A stretch of DNA of 64,000 nucleotides, taken from positions 1,116,001-1,180,000 of the forward strand of contig JAMYGW020000003.1 in the NCBI GenBank assembly GCA_025617375.2, in the 5' to 3' direction. Position numbers and translations under genes: made by a program. The notes under the pieces were generated by a model. The model did no database searches, was not told the DNA's origin, and worked only from the letters and a program-made list of their open reading frames with translations. Below, in pieces: positions 1 through 11,292 of the stretch. This stretch comes from Acarospora socialis (Eukaryota > Ascomycota > Lecanoromycetes > Acarosporales > Acarosporaceae). Every line of letters starts with the position of its first letter. Position 1 is the stretch's first letter.

Positions 1-2379
1 TCTTGTCGTACTCTACCTACTCTCGAAGCGCCAATCGGCCAACGGATGGAAGCGTTCTTTTTCCCTCGATGGTAAGATAGGGCCGCTCCCCGCTCAACAG
101 CCGGTTATATCTATTATTGTTCCTTACGTCCCCAGGAGCTGACGCGGCCTTCAACCAACGTTCAAGGGACAATTCGCTGTCGTTCCTTACCGTCATCATC
201 AATACTCATTACCGGAGGCAGAGGTTTTCCGAAGCCTTGGATATCGTTGGCGCCTTGTAACCACTCCGTAATCCGAAGGCATCTCTGGTGTATAGATCTC
301 CCCGAACTAGACCGATCCTCATGCTCCTATCGGCTTTAGATATGCTCTGTGGAGTCGGTGGATATATATCAAGACGCTCAAACACGAGCTCGCTGTACAA
401 GCTACAGAGGGCATTTCACTTCTAAAACGTGCACACAAGGACCACGTTGCAGCAAGGCTACCGTCTACTTCCCAGCTCGAACAGGTATCGATACCTCGTT
501 GCAGCAGCTTATACTCCGGCGACATGGAAACCTAAGAGGCAGACACAACTCCCTGTACTGGGAAGGATGCCAACATGCTTTGCACGAATGTTGCGCCTCG
601 TTCTCAACATGACCTTGGCTCTGAGACAATTAACGGCGATGCAATAATGTGGGTCAGGTAATAATTATCGGGTAGGATCTGACACGAGCTGGGATGTTTT
701 CAAGGCTTCCAATAATGTCCTATCCAGCATGTAAAGTAACTGCATCGTACTTGGCTGGGTCAGATCATGATTGCAGGCATCGGAAAAGACGGACTCCTCC
801 AAACAATCCAAATACTCGGCATGACTTTACACTTTCGTGGCGTCATTCAAGCTTAAAAGGATTCAATCACTTCGCCTTTCGGCGCCGGCTTTTGACGACA
901 TCCACATCCGCATCATCTTACGAGGAGGGCTACCAAGATGTCACAGCCATGCAGGTCTTGAAGGTAACTTCAGGTTCATTTTGCTGCAGGTGGTATCTAC
1001 GAACAACTCAAGGCAAGTATCATAGTACCTGCTCCAACAGTCTATGCAGTTCGCCAGGCTGCATCGATCCCTTTGCTGTACAAAAATAAAAGTTCATCCT
1101 GACAAACATTGCCATGTGGTCACTGGTTCGTCTCTTCTTTAGGGATCAAGCAAAGCTGGACTTTTGAAGTAAAACCTCAGCAAGAAGGACAACACAAGAT
1201 GTGTCGGACATGCGGGGAGGCTTGAAGAAACTATCGGGTCATGGTTTCTTAATAATGCGCCGTCATTGATAATTAGAAAGCAACAGGTGGAAGTGTAAAT
1301 TACCAGACATCATCGTCTGGTATTATTGGGCGACTGATTAAGGTATCAGTTATGCTTAACTGGGGTGGTACCTTGTACATACTACTTGAACTCTAAAGCC
1401 ACCTTATTCACCCTTAGGTACTCTAACGTTAAGGTTACTTTATAGTTACTTATAGCGTTGGCTTAGAGGCTAAGCTATCAGTCAGCAGTTGACCAATGAT
1501 ACATGATTACGTTAGGTGGACCTCTCTGGAAGCCTCGAAGGGTGGATTGATGTGATTGATTACTGTATCTACTAGAGTAGCATCAAACATAACCAACATA
1601 CCCACTCCCTTTTGTTGTACTCCGTACTGCTCAATTATCATCGGCGTGTACCTTAGGTCCTCTGAGGGATGACAAAAGCTCGTGGACTGTGCGTGGAAAC
1701 TGCCAAGACGTCACTGTTTATAGAACAACGACCCCAACACAGCAGACAATCTGTGCCACAATCCTTTCAGGTGTACCCATAGTCTTACTGTGGCCGTTCC
1801 ACGTCAACCAACACAACGGACGTTGAAACCAGATCGTCAAATACCCATATCTCCGAGTCACACAACATCGGGCAGACTACCAGCGCTCAGCTATGTTACC
1901 CGGACCACTATGTGAACCATTGCAAAACTGATCCTACAATCATTTGTGAGTCTCGCTGTCCCTTCTTCTCCATCAGATAGTGTTGCTCGCCGTTGTTTCT
2001 TTGGCGAAGTGGGCCAAGGTTCCCCTTTTGGCGTCTCTTGCCAGTACGGTTTGTGCCCAAGCCGATGCTTGCAGTCAACCTTTCGCAGCCGCAAGCATGG
2101 AGTAATGAACACTTGTTATTTCTCCATCATATATTGCATACACTTAACGTTGTACTCCGCTCAGGCTAGCTCAGGCGACACCCCTGGATCCGGCAGCTCA
2201 TTGATGGGTGTTTCCCGCAAGCTGCCCTACACCGAGTCGACATTAGCATCTCGTTCAACCCTTCTGCGAGCTCCAAGCACTACTTCTGATTCGGGAAACA
2301 TCTCCTCGCCCACCCGTCGCCATCGGTCTACTCTGTACTCGTCGTAATCGCTCGAAACTGGTTCGAACGTTTTGGCGCC
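1..2379. other. Intergenic region left of the Pac2-like gene, no supported gene
   Basis: Several short open frames occur on both strands (for example 694-1089 and 1946-2347 on +). None shows a recognisable domain, a consistent splice model or a biased composition like the real genes nearby. The last few hundred bases before 2380 are probably promoter and 5' UTR of the WOPR gene, so the 1946-2347 frame would be an upstream ORF or chance. I see nothing else to call here. Confidence 0.5.
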
Positions 2380-3771
2380 ATGGAGACTTATAACGGTCAC
2401 GTACGAACCCCGGCGGACGCCATAATACTGTTCGAAGCATGCCGGCTAGGCCTTCTACCGAGAGTACAGCGGAGATTGTCAGAGAAGGAACGGCAGTCTA
2501 TTAAATCGGGATCGGTCTTCGTGTGGGACGAACGAGAAGCCGGAATGAGACGATGGACAGATGGCAAATCATGGAGCGCGAGTAGGGTGTCCGGCAGCTT
2601 TTTGACATACAGGGAGATGGAAGGAAAGAGGGGCGGAAACGGCTTCGCACCAACGGTGGCGGCGACGACAGCCGGCAAGACTCCTGACAGCACTCGTGGA
2701 AGCGACTCGGACCTGGAGATGGGTGGTGACGACGGGCCTGATGGGTATCGATACAAGCCGGACGGGTTGATGAAGCAGTCCTTTAGCATCACGACGTCCA
2801 CCGGACAACATCTCCATCTCATCAGTTACTACGCTCGATCGCATCCTACCGCGCAAGGCTTGAACCAACCGACCAATGACCCGGCACTACGGCACATTCG
2901 GCCTCAGAAGGGCATGTATCCCGAATCGACCGTTCACGAGCAGCAGAATATTCCGGTAGTGTCAACGCGAGGACCGACGAATGGAAGTCCATTCGCGCCA
3001 TCGCCGCATATGGCAGGTTATATCAGAAACGCGGCACCGCACCCACTAAGCTACCCCCATCCCGGTTATGGATGGCCACCAAGTCCAATGTCGACTCCTC
3101 CGAACAATTACCACTACCAATACGATCATAACGGCCTTCCACCTCCACCCATGAATTCCACCCACTCTCCGCACTACGGCCAACCGATCCCTCCTCCGAT
3201 ACCCCATGTCCCCAACCATACCCTGTTCGACCGACCCCCGATGTCTCTATCAGATAGCAGTCTGCCACCCCCACCACCCCCGCTTCAGCACCGACAACAC
3301 GGACCACCGAACGGCTTACCGCAATACATCCCCAACCTCTCACCACGCCTTGCACAATCCACCCAAACCGCTCAGCAACAGCAGCCCCGACAACACCACG
3401 CCTCGACCCCACCGCTCTCCAAAATCGACCCGCGCCTGATTTCCCCCTTCGCACAAGACGCCGCCGTCAATGGCTTCACCAACAGCAACGGCACACACAC
3501 CCGCACCCCGCCTTCCTCCGAGCCTAAACCCGGAACGCCCAATACCCCCTCCGCCGCTAAACCCATCCCCAGCATCGGCACTCTCATGCACGAGGCCACC
3601 ACCGAGTCCGCCGACGCCCGCAGCGATCAGAGCGGCAGCCGGTCAGGCAGCAGGAGCCCTGGTGGGACTTCGCGGAAAGCGGATGGACCGCAGGACATTC
3701 CCAGCGAGAAGCTGGGGTTCGGAGAGGACATGCGGGCGCTGAGGGTCCTGGACCGGGCCTTCTCCGCCTGA
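2380..3771 (+). CDS. PAC2: Gti1/Pac2 (WOPR) family transcriptional regulator, Pac2-type
   Basis: Single-exon gene of 463 residues. The N-terminal WOPR DNA-binding domain is seen in two blocks: about residues 4-84 (GHVRTPADAIILFEACRLG, then SGSVFVWDEREAGMRRWTDG and SGSFLTYREMEG) and about 125-152 (YKPDGLMKQSFSI, HLHLISYY). An acidic linker separates the blocks. The rest is Pro/Gln/Ser/His-rich and looks disordered, as usual in this family. Filamentous ascomycetes carry two WOPR paralogues, the Wor1/Ryp1/Sge1 type and the Pac2 type; the wording of the first block (RRLSEKERQSIKSG) fits the Pac2 type. Family members act in the nucleus and control morphogenesis, sexual development or virulence; the target genes here are unknown. 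The start is chosen because the WOPR domain begins within a few residues of the ATG. Confidence 0.9.
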   Translation: METYNGHVRTPADAIILFEACRLGLLPRVQRRLSEKERQSIKSGSVFVWDEREAGMRRWTDGKSWSASRVSGSFLTYREMEGKRGGNGFAPTVAATTAGKTPDSTRGSDSDLEMGGDDGPDGYRYKPDGLMKQSFSITTSTGQHLHLISYYARSHPTAQGLNQPTNDPALRHIRPQKGMYPESTVHEQQNIPVVSTRGPTNGSPFAPSPHMAGYIRNAAPHPLSYPHPGYGWPPSPMSTPPNNYHYQYDHNGLPPPPMNSTHSPHYGQPIPPPIPHVPNHTLFDRPPMSLSDSSLPPPPPPLQHRQHGPPNGLPQYIPNLSPRLAQSTQTAQQQQPRQHHASTPPLSKIDPRLISPFAQDAAVNGFTNSNGTHTRTPPSSEPKPGTPNTPSAAKPIPSIGTLMHEATTESADARSDQSGSRSGSRSPGGTSRKADGPQDIPSEKLGFGEDMRALRVLDRAFSA

Positions 3772-4549
3772 GTCCAAGGGAGGGCATGTACAATTTGCAT
3801 TTCAACCAGATTCGGATTCGGGTTCGTGCTCGGAGTGGAAGCTCTGGGTTGGGGCGATATAATCAGGACGGCGCGTCGAGAGAGGAATGCTGGGCTTCGT
3901 TTTGATCGCTGCTTCGTTTGTTAGTCTGTCAGTCAGTCGAGCGGGACAGCTGGCTTTTGCCTGTACGAATTTCTCATGAGACGACAAGATGGCGCGTTTC
4001 GAAGGGATATGGACACGCGCACGGGAAAGAGAGGAAATAAGTCGCTATTTGTTGCCACATCCTATGCGCGCGCGATGGAGGATAGAAGGACTGCTGCTCT
4101 GTGCTTCGTTTTAGCTTTCGCGAGCTGGGCTACCTGCGGTACCTGACCTGATGATTGTATGTATGTTTGTATCGATGTCTGTACGTATGTATGTATCTAT
4201 ATATGTACGTATGTCCATGTTCGATCGGCCGCTTGGCTAGTGGACCTGGTCTTGATCTTGTGAAACGTTGTGAAGGGAGGACGTAAGGTGGAGACTACTC
4301 CTGTCCTGTACCATTCTTGGGGCTCTCACACCTGCTTTGCCGCCGCAGCGAGTGGGGCCAGCGAATATCGCAACGATCTCACTCACACAGACGTGGTTTT
4401 GGATGAAGATGTAGGCCAACCGGCTTCTTGTATGCACATTATGTACGGCGTATATGACGGCAAGATCGCCCCGCAAGTTTTATAATTCTTCCGCCCACGT
4501 ATCCATGCGTAGAGTAAATGTACAATCACTACACTACACCTCCTTGCCC
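3772..4549. other. Intergenic region between convergent genes, with TATG/TACG-rich microsatellite
   Basis: This 0.78-kb gap lies between the ends of two convergent genes and probably contains both 3' UTRs. An imperfect GTATGTAT-type microsatellite is visible at about 4156-4215. No coding signal was found. Confidence 0.5.
4156..4215. repeat. Imperfect (TATG/TACG)n microsatellite
   Basis: About 60 bases of alternating GTATGTAT, GTACGTAT and similar units sit in the 3' region of the Pac2-like gene. It is a simple-sequence repeat with no inferred function. Confidence 0.7.
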
Positions 4550-6153
4550 CTAACAGAATGCCTGTAGGCCCGTAATCGCTCTGCCTAGGATCAACGCTGC
4601 ATGGAGGGACACAGCGGGTCAGTCAAGTCCTGCGAGTTCCTGACGACGAGAGGGGGATAGATGAGGGGGATGTGGTACGTGATGGACAAAGCAGACAGAG
4701 AACGGGAGGGATGAGAAAGAACGTACCGTGAATATCGCTCTGGCCCTCGTACGTCTGCGTGACGAAGAGGTTGGCGACGTGTCGACCGATATGGTACTCG
4801 TCGCTGACGGCGTTGCCGCCGAAGATCTCTTGGAGTCTGTGTCCGTTCATTCCCGGTCAGTGTGCTGCCAACGACAACCGGGGCGCAAGACAGGGAAGGG
4901 AAGGGGGAAAGAAGAAAACCCACATCCTCGCATTCACCAACGCGCGATCACAATTCATCCTCTTGATCATCGAGATCATCTCCGGCGCCGCCTTGCCCTC
5001 GTCCTTCAACCGCCCCACCTGCACCGCCGCCAGCACCCCGTACGCCGCGTCCGTGGCGGCGTCGGCCAGCTTCTTCTGCACGAGCTGGTACTTGGCGATG
5101 GGGTTGTTCTTGAACTGCTTCCGTTCCAACGCATACGTGCGGGCGCGATCGATGCAGTCCTCCAGCGCGCCCATCGTCCCCCAGGCGATGCCGTAGCGGG
5201 CGCCGTTCAGGCAGCTGAAGGGGCCACGGAGGCCCTCGATGGACGGGAACATGTTGGCTTCGGGGACGGGACACTCGTCGAGCTGGATCATGCCGGTGAT
5301 GGAGGCGCGCAGGCCGTTCTTGTTCTTCAGCGCCGGCGTCTCGAGCGTGCCGGGCGGGCACTGGGACCGCTCGATCAGGAAGCCGCGGATCTTGCCCGTT
5401 TCCTGCACCTTCGCCCAGACCAGGAAGACGTCGGAGATGGGCGAGTTGGTGATCCACGTCTTGGCGCCCGACAGCGAGAAGTAGCCTTTCTTGCTCGGGT
5501 GCGGCTTCGCCACCGTCTCGAGCGAGCCCGGGTCCGAGCCGTGGTTGGGTTCCGTGAGTCCGAAGCAGCCGAGCAGTTGGCCCTTGGCGAGGGCCGGGAG
5601 GTATTTTTCTCTCTGTTCGGTTGTGCCGAATTCGTCGATGCCGCCCATGACCAGCGAGCTCTGCACCGACATGCCGGAGCGGTAGCCCGAGTCGACGCGC
5701 TCGACTTCGCGGGTGATGAGGCCCGAGGCGACGCTGCTGACGCCCGCGCAGTCGTAGCCTTGGATCGTCGCGCCCAGGAGGCCGAGTTCGCCCATTTCCG
5801 AGAGGATCTTGCGGTCGTAGTCTTCGTTGCGGTAGGCATCTTTGCGGTTACGTCGTTCAGTAGGTTTACTCGTATGGTTGGCTCGCAGCGCAGACTGCGG
5901 GCGAGGAGGGTGACGAGGAAAGCGGGGGAGGTGAAGAGAACTGACCAAGCACCCGCGGCAACATGCGTTCTTGACAATACGATCTGGCCGTCTCCTGGAT
6001 GGCCAGCTCCTCCTCGGTGAAGAGACTCGCTGCGTTTAGTGGATCCTCCCAATTGAACGCTGCCGGTGTTGATGCATATCGCCGCCCGATACTGGCCGTC
6101 CGCGCGGCGGAACATAATCGTTTGGGCGCGTGCTGGAGTATGGATCGGTACAT
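4550..6153 (-). CDS. GCDH: Glutaryl-CoA dehydrogenase, mitochondrial
   Basis: Four exons on the minus strand: 6153-5946, 5839-4924, 4836-4727 and 4596-4550, joined in frame to 426 residues. The enzyme is an FAD acyl-CoA dehydrogenase that oxidatively decarboxylates glutaryl-CoA to crotonyl-CoA in lysine and tryptophan breakdown. Diagnostic stretches include [82 protein letters not shown] and [10 protein letters not shown]. The catalytic base is expected to be Glu405 of TYEG. The first 30 residues are rich in Arg, Ser and Ala with no acids, as in a mitochondrial presequence; there is no C-terminal peroxisomal signal (it ends LQAFC). The last exon is only 47 nt, but its sequence LILGRAITG is the conserved family ending. 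Confidence 0.96.
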
Positions 6154-7318
6154 TATGTTGGAGAACTGATAGGAAAAGATTCAAGATCCATCAGTAAGGT
6201 AGTACGAGTACGGGCAGTTAGTTTCCTTTAGTTTGTCTGCATCGTGCTTTGGAGCCCCACAAACAACGTCAAGCATTGCCGGGCCGCGGTCGATCGATAA
6301 GGTGGGTTGGTAGGCCGAGGTTCGACGTTATCTTAGCTCCATATCCTTATATCAGTTGGATAATCGTTCTTGATGTACGGAGGCGAATGGACTTTTACAT
6401 TCCATCATTGACGGTAGCAATTGTGTCGCGTTCCGGCTGCTAAGTGATAGTCACATGGAAGGGTGTCTTTGCTACGGCTGGCCGCTACATGATGCATACT
6501 CGATTTAATAGTGTTAATGACACGATGACGCCGAGTTCAACGTCCGCTGCTGTCCCCTCTCCTTGCAGGGATAATGGTAGCTTGCAGCTCCCTCCACTTG
6601 CCCTCGACTGAATCACACCGATGACCAGCTTGTAAGAAGGCCAGAGGAAGGATCACAGCAGGTACTAGGTGCAACACTGGGTGCAGGCAGCGGTTGACGA
6701 GTAGCAGTTACACTAAAGAGCGCATCTGAGGAGGTCATCCGCTATAGGTTCAATCACTTACTGTAGTGGATAACGCGGACGCATGGTGCCAGCAGCAGCG
6801 ACCAGAGTATACCACCCAGTAGAGAATCCATGCCGCGGGTCCAAGCCCTTCCCAGGAGCTTGGTTGACATTGCGTGGTATCATCACGGATTCTAACCCCG
6901 GATATTGGAGACGGGAGCTTGCCTCTGGAACGAACTGAAACGTCGTCAGCGCAAATTGCCGCTCATCATAGTAGGCTGACCCCAACTATGTAACATCACC
7001 TCGTATGCCCTATCTCGTGGCCCCGTTAGATCTAGTGTGAGCATGTAACAGTCCCACAGAGCCCAACGGGCCAATCCTTGAGGCTTGAAGTCGACGGACT
7101 TTCCAGTACATAACCACTGGTCTTGTCCTGAGGTTCGGGGCAAAGATCTTTGCTTTTTCGATTGATAACCGTTTCACCAGACTGAACAAACATAATCTCT
7201 CGCGCAAAACCCTGGGTTGGCCTCACAACTTACCAGAAGACAACACGGCCCTCACTCTCGATTTTGTTAACGTCCGTGGCCACACGCCGCCGTCCATCAA
7301 AGGGTTCCCAAAGTCTAA
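6154..7318. other. Intergenic region, no supported gene
   Basis: Divergent spacer of 1.2 kb between the dehydrogenase and the KP4-like gene. Short minus-strand frames at 6758-7226 overlap one another and show no domain or splice logic. It should hold the two promoters. Confidence 0.5.
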
Positions 7319-7726
7319 ATGCAACTGATCACCTCTACCCTCGCCGCCTTCCTCGTGACACTCACGGGCGCTGGGGCCCTTGGCATCAACTGTCGTGGTA
7401 GCGCCGAGTGTTTGTCGGAATTCTTCGATGACGCCGCGCATCTGACGAACCTTCTCAATGGCATCGATCCAGCCCGGTGGTACAACGACGGCGAGCAAAT
7501 CGTTTGTGTAGCGAACATGTGCGCGTTCTTGCAAAACACGCACAGCGGCGCCTCAGGCGCCACCGTCCAAAGCCTTGCTCATTTCATCCCAGAGCATGGC
7601 TGTCACGCCTGTGGTAGCGTTCCCTTGTACTTTGCATCCGGCGATAACGATGTCGCTGATGGCGAGTTGACTTTCAACTTCGCGCGTAATCCGTGTCCGT
7701 CGTCGGCGATCGATGGGTACTGTTAG
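7319..7726 (+). CDS. KP4 killer-toxin-like small secreted cysteine-rich protein
   Basis: Intronless gene for 135 residues. Residues 1-20 form a typical secretion signal (hydrophobic core, then GAGA before the mature LGINCRG start). The mature part of about 115 residues has eight cysteines, at 25, 31, 63, 68, 95, 98, 126 and 135. The start LGINCRGS, the HGCHACGS region with VPLY after it, and the terminal Cys fit the KP4/SMK-like killer-toxin fold, first known from a Ustilago maydis double-stranded RNA virus and also found as chromosomal gene families in many ascomycetes. Classical KP4 uses ten cysteines, so one disulfide may be missing here. Viral KP4 inhibits calcium uptake of rival fungi; whether this copy is toxic, or acts in competition or on a host, cannot be told. 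The frame is intact, with no sign of decay. Confidence 0.82.
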   Translation: MQLITSTLAAFLVTLTGAGALGINCRGSAECLSEFFDDAAHLTNLLNGIDPARWYNDGEQIVCVANMCAFLQNTHSGASGATVQSLAHFIPEHGCHACGSVPLYFASGDNDVADGELTFNFARNPCPSSAIDGYC

Positions 7727-8115
7727 GTTATTGGGGACGAGAAAGGACCAGAAAAGCCTGTGGAGGAGCTTGAGGTTGTGAGACTGAGATTGAGCGGATA
7801 AAAACGGTACCGGGGAGACTGAGGTCGGCGTTTAGCTCTGGTAGACATCAAGAAGGATGACGTGAAGGTTTAGGTCATGGGCAGAGTCTTCAATCTGATA
7901 ACTCATTTCGACTTTTCTTGCTTGTTACTATATCTCAGCCCAGCTTTTTTAAGCTCGTGCCCTTGCCACAATTCTGTGATGATCTTAGAATCTTGAACAG
8001 AGTAGGATAGTTCAACCTTGGATAGTAAGGTAGGTATCAAATAATTTCAATGATCTTGATTCGCACAGATTTTCCGATTAATTCTGAACGGCCTTGTTGG
8101 GTGTTCAAACCGTTC
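7727..8115. other. 3' region of the KP4-like gene, no supported gene
   Basis: AT-rich sequence with stops in all frames; probably the 3' UTR and spacer. Confidence 0.5.
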
Positions 8116-8734
8116 CTATGCCAGGCCTTCGCTGTCAAGGAATCTTTCGAAGGAACTTAAAAACGAATCGAGATTCGGCTCAGGAGCCACAGGCCTCGGG
8201 ACCGGACAAGCGCAATGGAGTTGGCAGTACATGCAGGCCCGATAATGCGTATTGTGATGGCCGGCACAATCTACTACGTTTATTGTTGAGTCCCCAGGCT
8301 TTTTACAGAAGCATTGCGCTCCTCGGTCGGAGATGCAGAATGCGGTCATGGTCGTTATGGCTGGCGACTGCTGAAGGTCCTCCCACATGTCCCTGCCTCC
8401 ACCGGCATAATAATTGGCACTTCCATCGGCTGCATATCGTGGCAGCATTGGCATGTTACAAACGGGATCCCACTATTAGTTTGTCAGCAAGGGTGGAAGA
8501 ATATACATGGACTGTGACAGGTGACTGTACCCTGACTGGTGAGTCTGCTGTCGAGTGTGTTTTCGAGTCTTGAGATGGAACCTTTGCTGCCGTGGGGGTG
8601 GGAGAGCAAGCACAGAGAGAAGAGAGGATCACTGTTGCAAGGGACCAAAGCAGGAGTATGTTGCTCCAGTCATGATGTTGTTGAAACATGATGATGACCG
8701 ATTGAGAGAACATGGATTTGAAGACTGCTTGCAA
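8116..8734 (-). other. Possible small cysteine-rich secreted protein gene (doubtful)
   Basis: Two minus-strand frames lie end to end. The upstream one (8734-8456) contains a signal-peptide-like stretch, NILLLWSLATVILSSLCAC. The downstream one (8454-8116) is rich in cysteine (CFCKKPGD, ACMYCQLHCACPVP). Together they could make a small secreted cysteine-rich protein. I could not find a donor/acceptor pair of normal length that joins them in phase, because the best phase-compatible pair would leave an intron of only about 34 nt. It may therefore be a decayed gene, a mis-joined model or chance. No family was recognised. Confidence 0.25.
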
Positions 8735-9688
8735 ACAGAACTGAGAGCACAGTGGGAATCAAGCTGATTATGGATATCAGAACAAGACTGGCCAAACCTT
8801 CTGCCGGCAACATGGTCGCTTCTTATGTAGCATCGCCACCAACGTCGCGTTTCACCGCGAAAAGTTTATTCTTCCCAGCCAGTGCCGGGCAATCACAGTC
8901 AACAGAATGTCTGAACTGGCAATAATGGTTCTCGAGCTCCAAGAACACATCTTACGCGTACTATTGTGCATCCCTTGAAGGTGGCTTAGCTCATAAATTC
9001 AGAAATTGAAGCAGATATTAAAAGCACGAATAGCATTGTATGCGACGGGGGCGGAAGGATAACGTCCATGAAACCAACATGAGGAAGAAAATCAATCGGG
9101 AGGACATCAAACTCAGCGATCTTGTCCGTTTTAGGATCCCCAGCCTTACTGATACCGAGCCGAACCAAGTCACTCTCCTGGGTTTCACACTCGACCCACT
9201 AAACTCATGTCTTTTGAAACATGAGTCGAGACAGGTTTGGCATGAACTTGAAACACAGTACAAGTAGAACATACAGGCTTGGCACTTGTCACTGCGCCTG
9301 ACTCTTGGCAATATATTTCCGACGAATGAAAATCCCGCTATGGTAGGGCTGCCAGCCTGTGTATTCTAGGAGTGTGGGTTTTCCATGCGAATGCGAGCTC
9401 GAATCAACAAAAAGGGTGATTTGAAAACTGAAGCTACTGTAGTTAGAGTACTGCGCTGCTAGTTTCCGTTTATGGAATTATTTCAATGAACGAGGACCAA
9501 GGATACCGGATCAGCAAGCTTGATTGAGGTGATGGAGTAAGGCTCTATGACAAACTCGACGAACACTGTGATTTTCAAATCCCATCATCAGTACTGGACA
9601 GAATGTCTACTTAGCTTGAGATCGTGGAGGAAATATAACGGAGAAAAAATGATACACATCTGTGAAAGTCTCTTACTATGTACGGTCG
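8735..9688. other. Intergenic region, no supported gene
   Basis: Only short overlapping frames (for example 9040-9267 on +) without recognisable features. It probably includes the 3' UTR of the 2EXR gene, which ends at 9689. Confidence 0.45.
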
Positions 9689-10975
9689 CTATGGCAAGCT
9701 TAACAGCGCAAGTTCAGGCCAGTGCTCTGTCATGTTCAACAATTGTTTTGACTTGAGTTGGAACCTTTTCAGTCCTTCCGGAAGTGCACCAAGCGCGTCT
9801 ACAGGAAACAGCCAGAAACCGAAAGCAGGCTTCACGGCATTTGCTAGGTCCTCGTTCTGGAACTTCGCAGATGAGGCGCCTACCGGCCACTTTATATTTT
9901 TCTTCTCGAAGAAACTTGAAAAACCGGAGAAAGACTTATCGGCCTTTGCTTGGTCCTGGTCCTGGGAGCTCTCAACTGAGCCACTTCCGGACGCGTTTCT
10001 CCACTCATCATCTTCTATCTGCAACCATCTTTTTGCGCTCCCGCGATCATAGATCTGATCTCCTTCACTGATCGAGGCGAAAGCCAGACAAAACCGATAT
10101 TGAATGTGGGGTGGAGAAACACCCCATGTGTTCAGCAGTTGTCGCCAGTGGTAAAGCATGAGTCGCGGATCAAGCGTCCCCACAAACACTCGTCTCAAGT
10201 CTTGAGCGATGGGGCGTGGGTCGCGATGCAGACGCTCAAAAGTCGGTGCCATTGCCATAATTGGGAAAGAGCGGTTGAATGTCGTTTCGGATGTTGGTAT
10301 CCCGCTTTGGAAACCCAAGATCTGACGCCCAGCTCGTGGCGTGGAGACGAAAAAGACCTCTTGTAGTTGCGTGATAGTCTCTACAAAGGCTGTTCTGACT
10401 CTTGAGTCGAGATCTGAAAACTTCGGTTTGTCGAGATCGTTCCCGCACAGGTCGTTGAGCTCTACCGCCAAGTTGAGGAGGCCGACATGGTGGGGATCAT
10501 GGGTGGTCTTCAGATGATATAGGAAATAAACCAGAGTATCCTTAACTGGGGTTTCTGAGCTGATGTGAAGGAAGTCATACTCGGGATTGAAATGAAGAGT
10601 CCCAGGTCTCGTCGTCCCCTCCCCCGTCGCTCCCCCCGTGAGCCTGCAGGGAATATGAACTCGATAGAACCCCAAGGCTGCCTCTCTTGACTCGCTGTTA
10701 ACTCGCAGCAATTTGGTCAACACTTGATATCCATCCACAAGGGCGCAATAGCGCTCGCTCTTGCTGGCAGATCCGGTGCTTTCCGCTGCTTGGGTGGCTG
10801 TTTGCTCTGTCTGACGCTTGAGACGCACCCTGATGATGCGCTGGCGTTGCAACGAGTGGCGCCATATCATAAGGCGGATCTCTGGCGGTAGTAGAGGGAA
10901 AAGAGAGAAATTCGATTCTTCATGATGGGTAGTTCGACCAGAGGTGAAGATCTGCAGATGGGGTTGAGATGACAT
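9689..10975 (-). CDS. 2EXR domain-containing protein (F-box-like fungal family)
   Basis: Single-exon gene of 428 residues. The motif FPLLPPEIRLMIWRHSLQ at about residues 26-43 is the hallmark of the 2EXR/F-box-like family that is greatly expanded in filamentous ascomycetes. Further conserved pieces are LLRVNSESREAALGFYRV and FNPEYDFLHIS, placed as in other family members. The C-terminal third is charged and Lys/Phe-rich, without a known domain. The molecular role of 2EXR proteins is not established. It is divergent from the FEN1 gene across a 317-bp gap that must hold both promoters. Confidence 0.8.
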   Translation of the reverse strand: MSSQPHLQIFTSGRTTHHEESNFSLFPLLPPEIRLMIWRHSLQRQRIIRVRLKRQTEQTATQAAESTGSASKSERYCALVDGYQVLTKLLRVNSESREAALGFYRVHIPCRLTGGATGEGTTRPGTLHFNPEYDFLHISSETPVKDTLVYFLYHLKTTHDPHHVGLLNLAVELNDLCGNDLDKPKFSDLDSRVRTAFVETITQLQEVFFVSTPRAGRQILGFQSGIPTSETTFNRSFPIMAMAPTFERLHRDPRPIAQDLRRVFVGTLDPRLMLYHWRQLLNTWGVSPPHIQYRFCLAFASISEGDQIYDRGSAKRWLQIEDDEWRNASGSGSVESSQDQDQAKADKSFSGFSSFFEKKNIKWPVGASSAKFQNEDLANAVKPAFGFWLFPVDALGALPEGLKRFQLKSKQLLNMTEHWPELALLSLP

Positions 10976-11292
10976 GTTCGATGTTGTGATCGTGTGGTTT
11001 CTTGCACGGAAGAGAGCAATAATGTCAGTGTGAGAGTACGATAGAGTGAGAACGCCAAGCTTGTTCTGCCAAGGTTGACCATCTGACCATTTGGAGGGCG
11101 AATCCTTTCAACTAGTCAACAATACGTATATCCACGCATTGATTTTGTCACTGTATTTGCGCTGCGCCGTGGAAGGCGCTAAACCTAAACGAGCACAAAG
11201 TGCAACGCGTGAACATCAAACTACCTTACGATTGCTGCTACCTTGATGCGATTTTGCAGGAATCAGCGATCAAGAGTCGTACAGCAGCAACA
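10976..11292. promoter_or_regulatory. Shared divergent promoter region, 2EXR gene / FEN1
   Basis: A 317-bp gap separates the two start codons on opposite strands, so both promoters must lie here. No specific factor site was identified. Confidence 0.5.

Noticed and set aside
694-1089. 131-residue plus-strand frame
   Set aside because: No domain, no splice pattern and composition like random sequence; not enough to call a gene.
1946-2347. 133-residue plus-strand frame just before the Pac2-like gene
   Set aside because: Ends 33 bp before the WOPR start and has no family features; more likely 5' UTR or upstream ORF.
4728-6020. 430-residue plus-strand open frame
   Set aside because: It is antisense to the glutaryl-CoA dehydrogenase exons, has an Arg/His/Ala-rich shadow composition and no domain.
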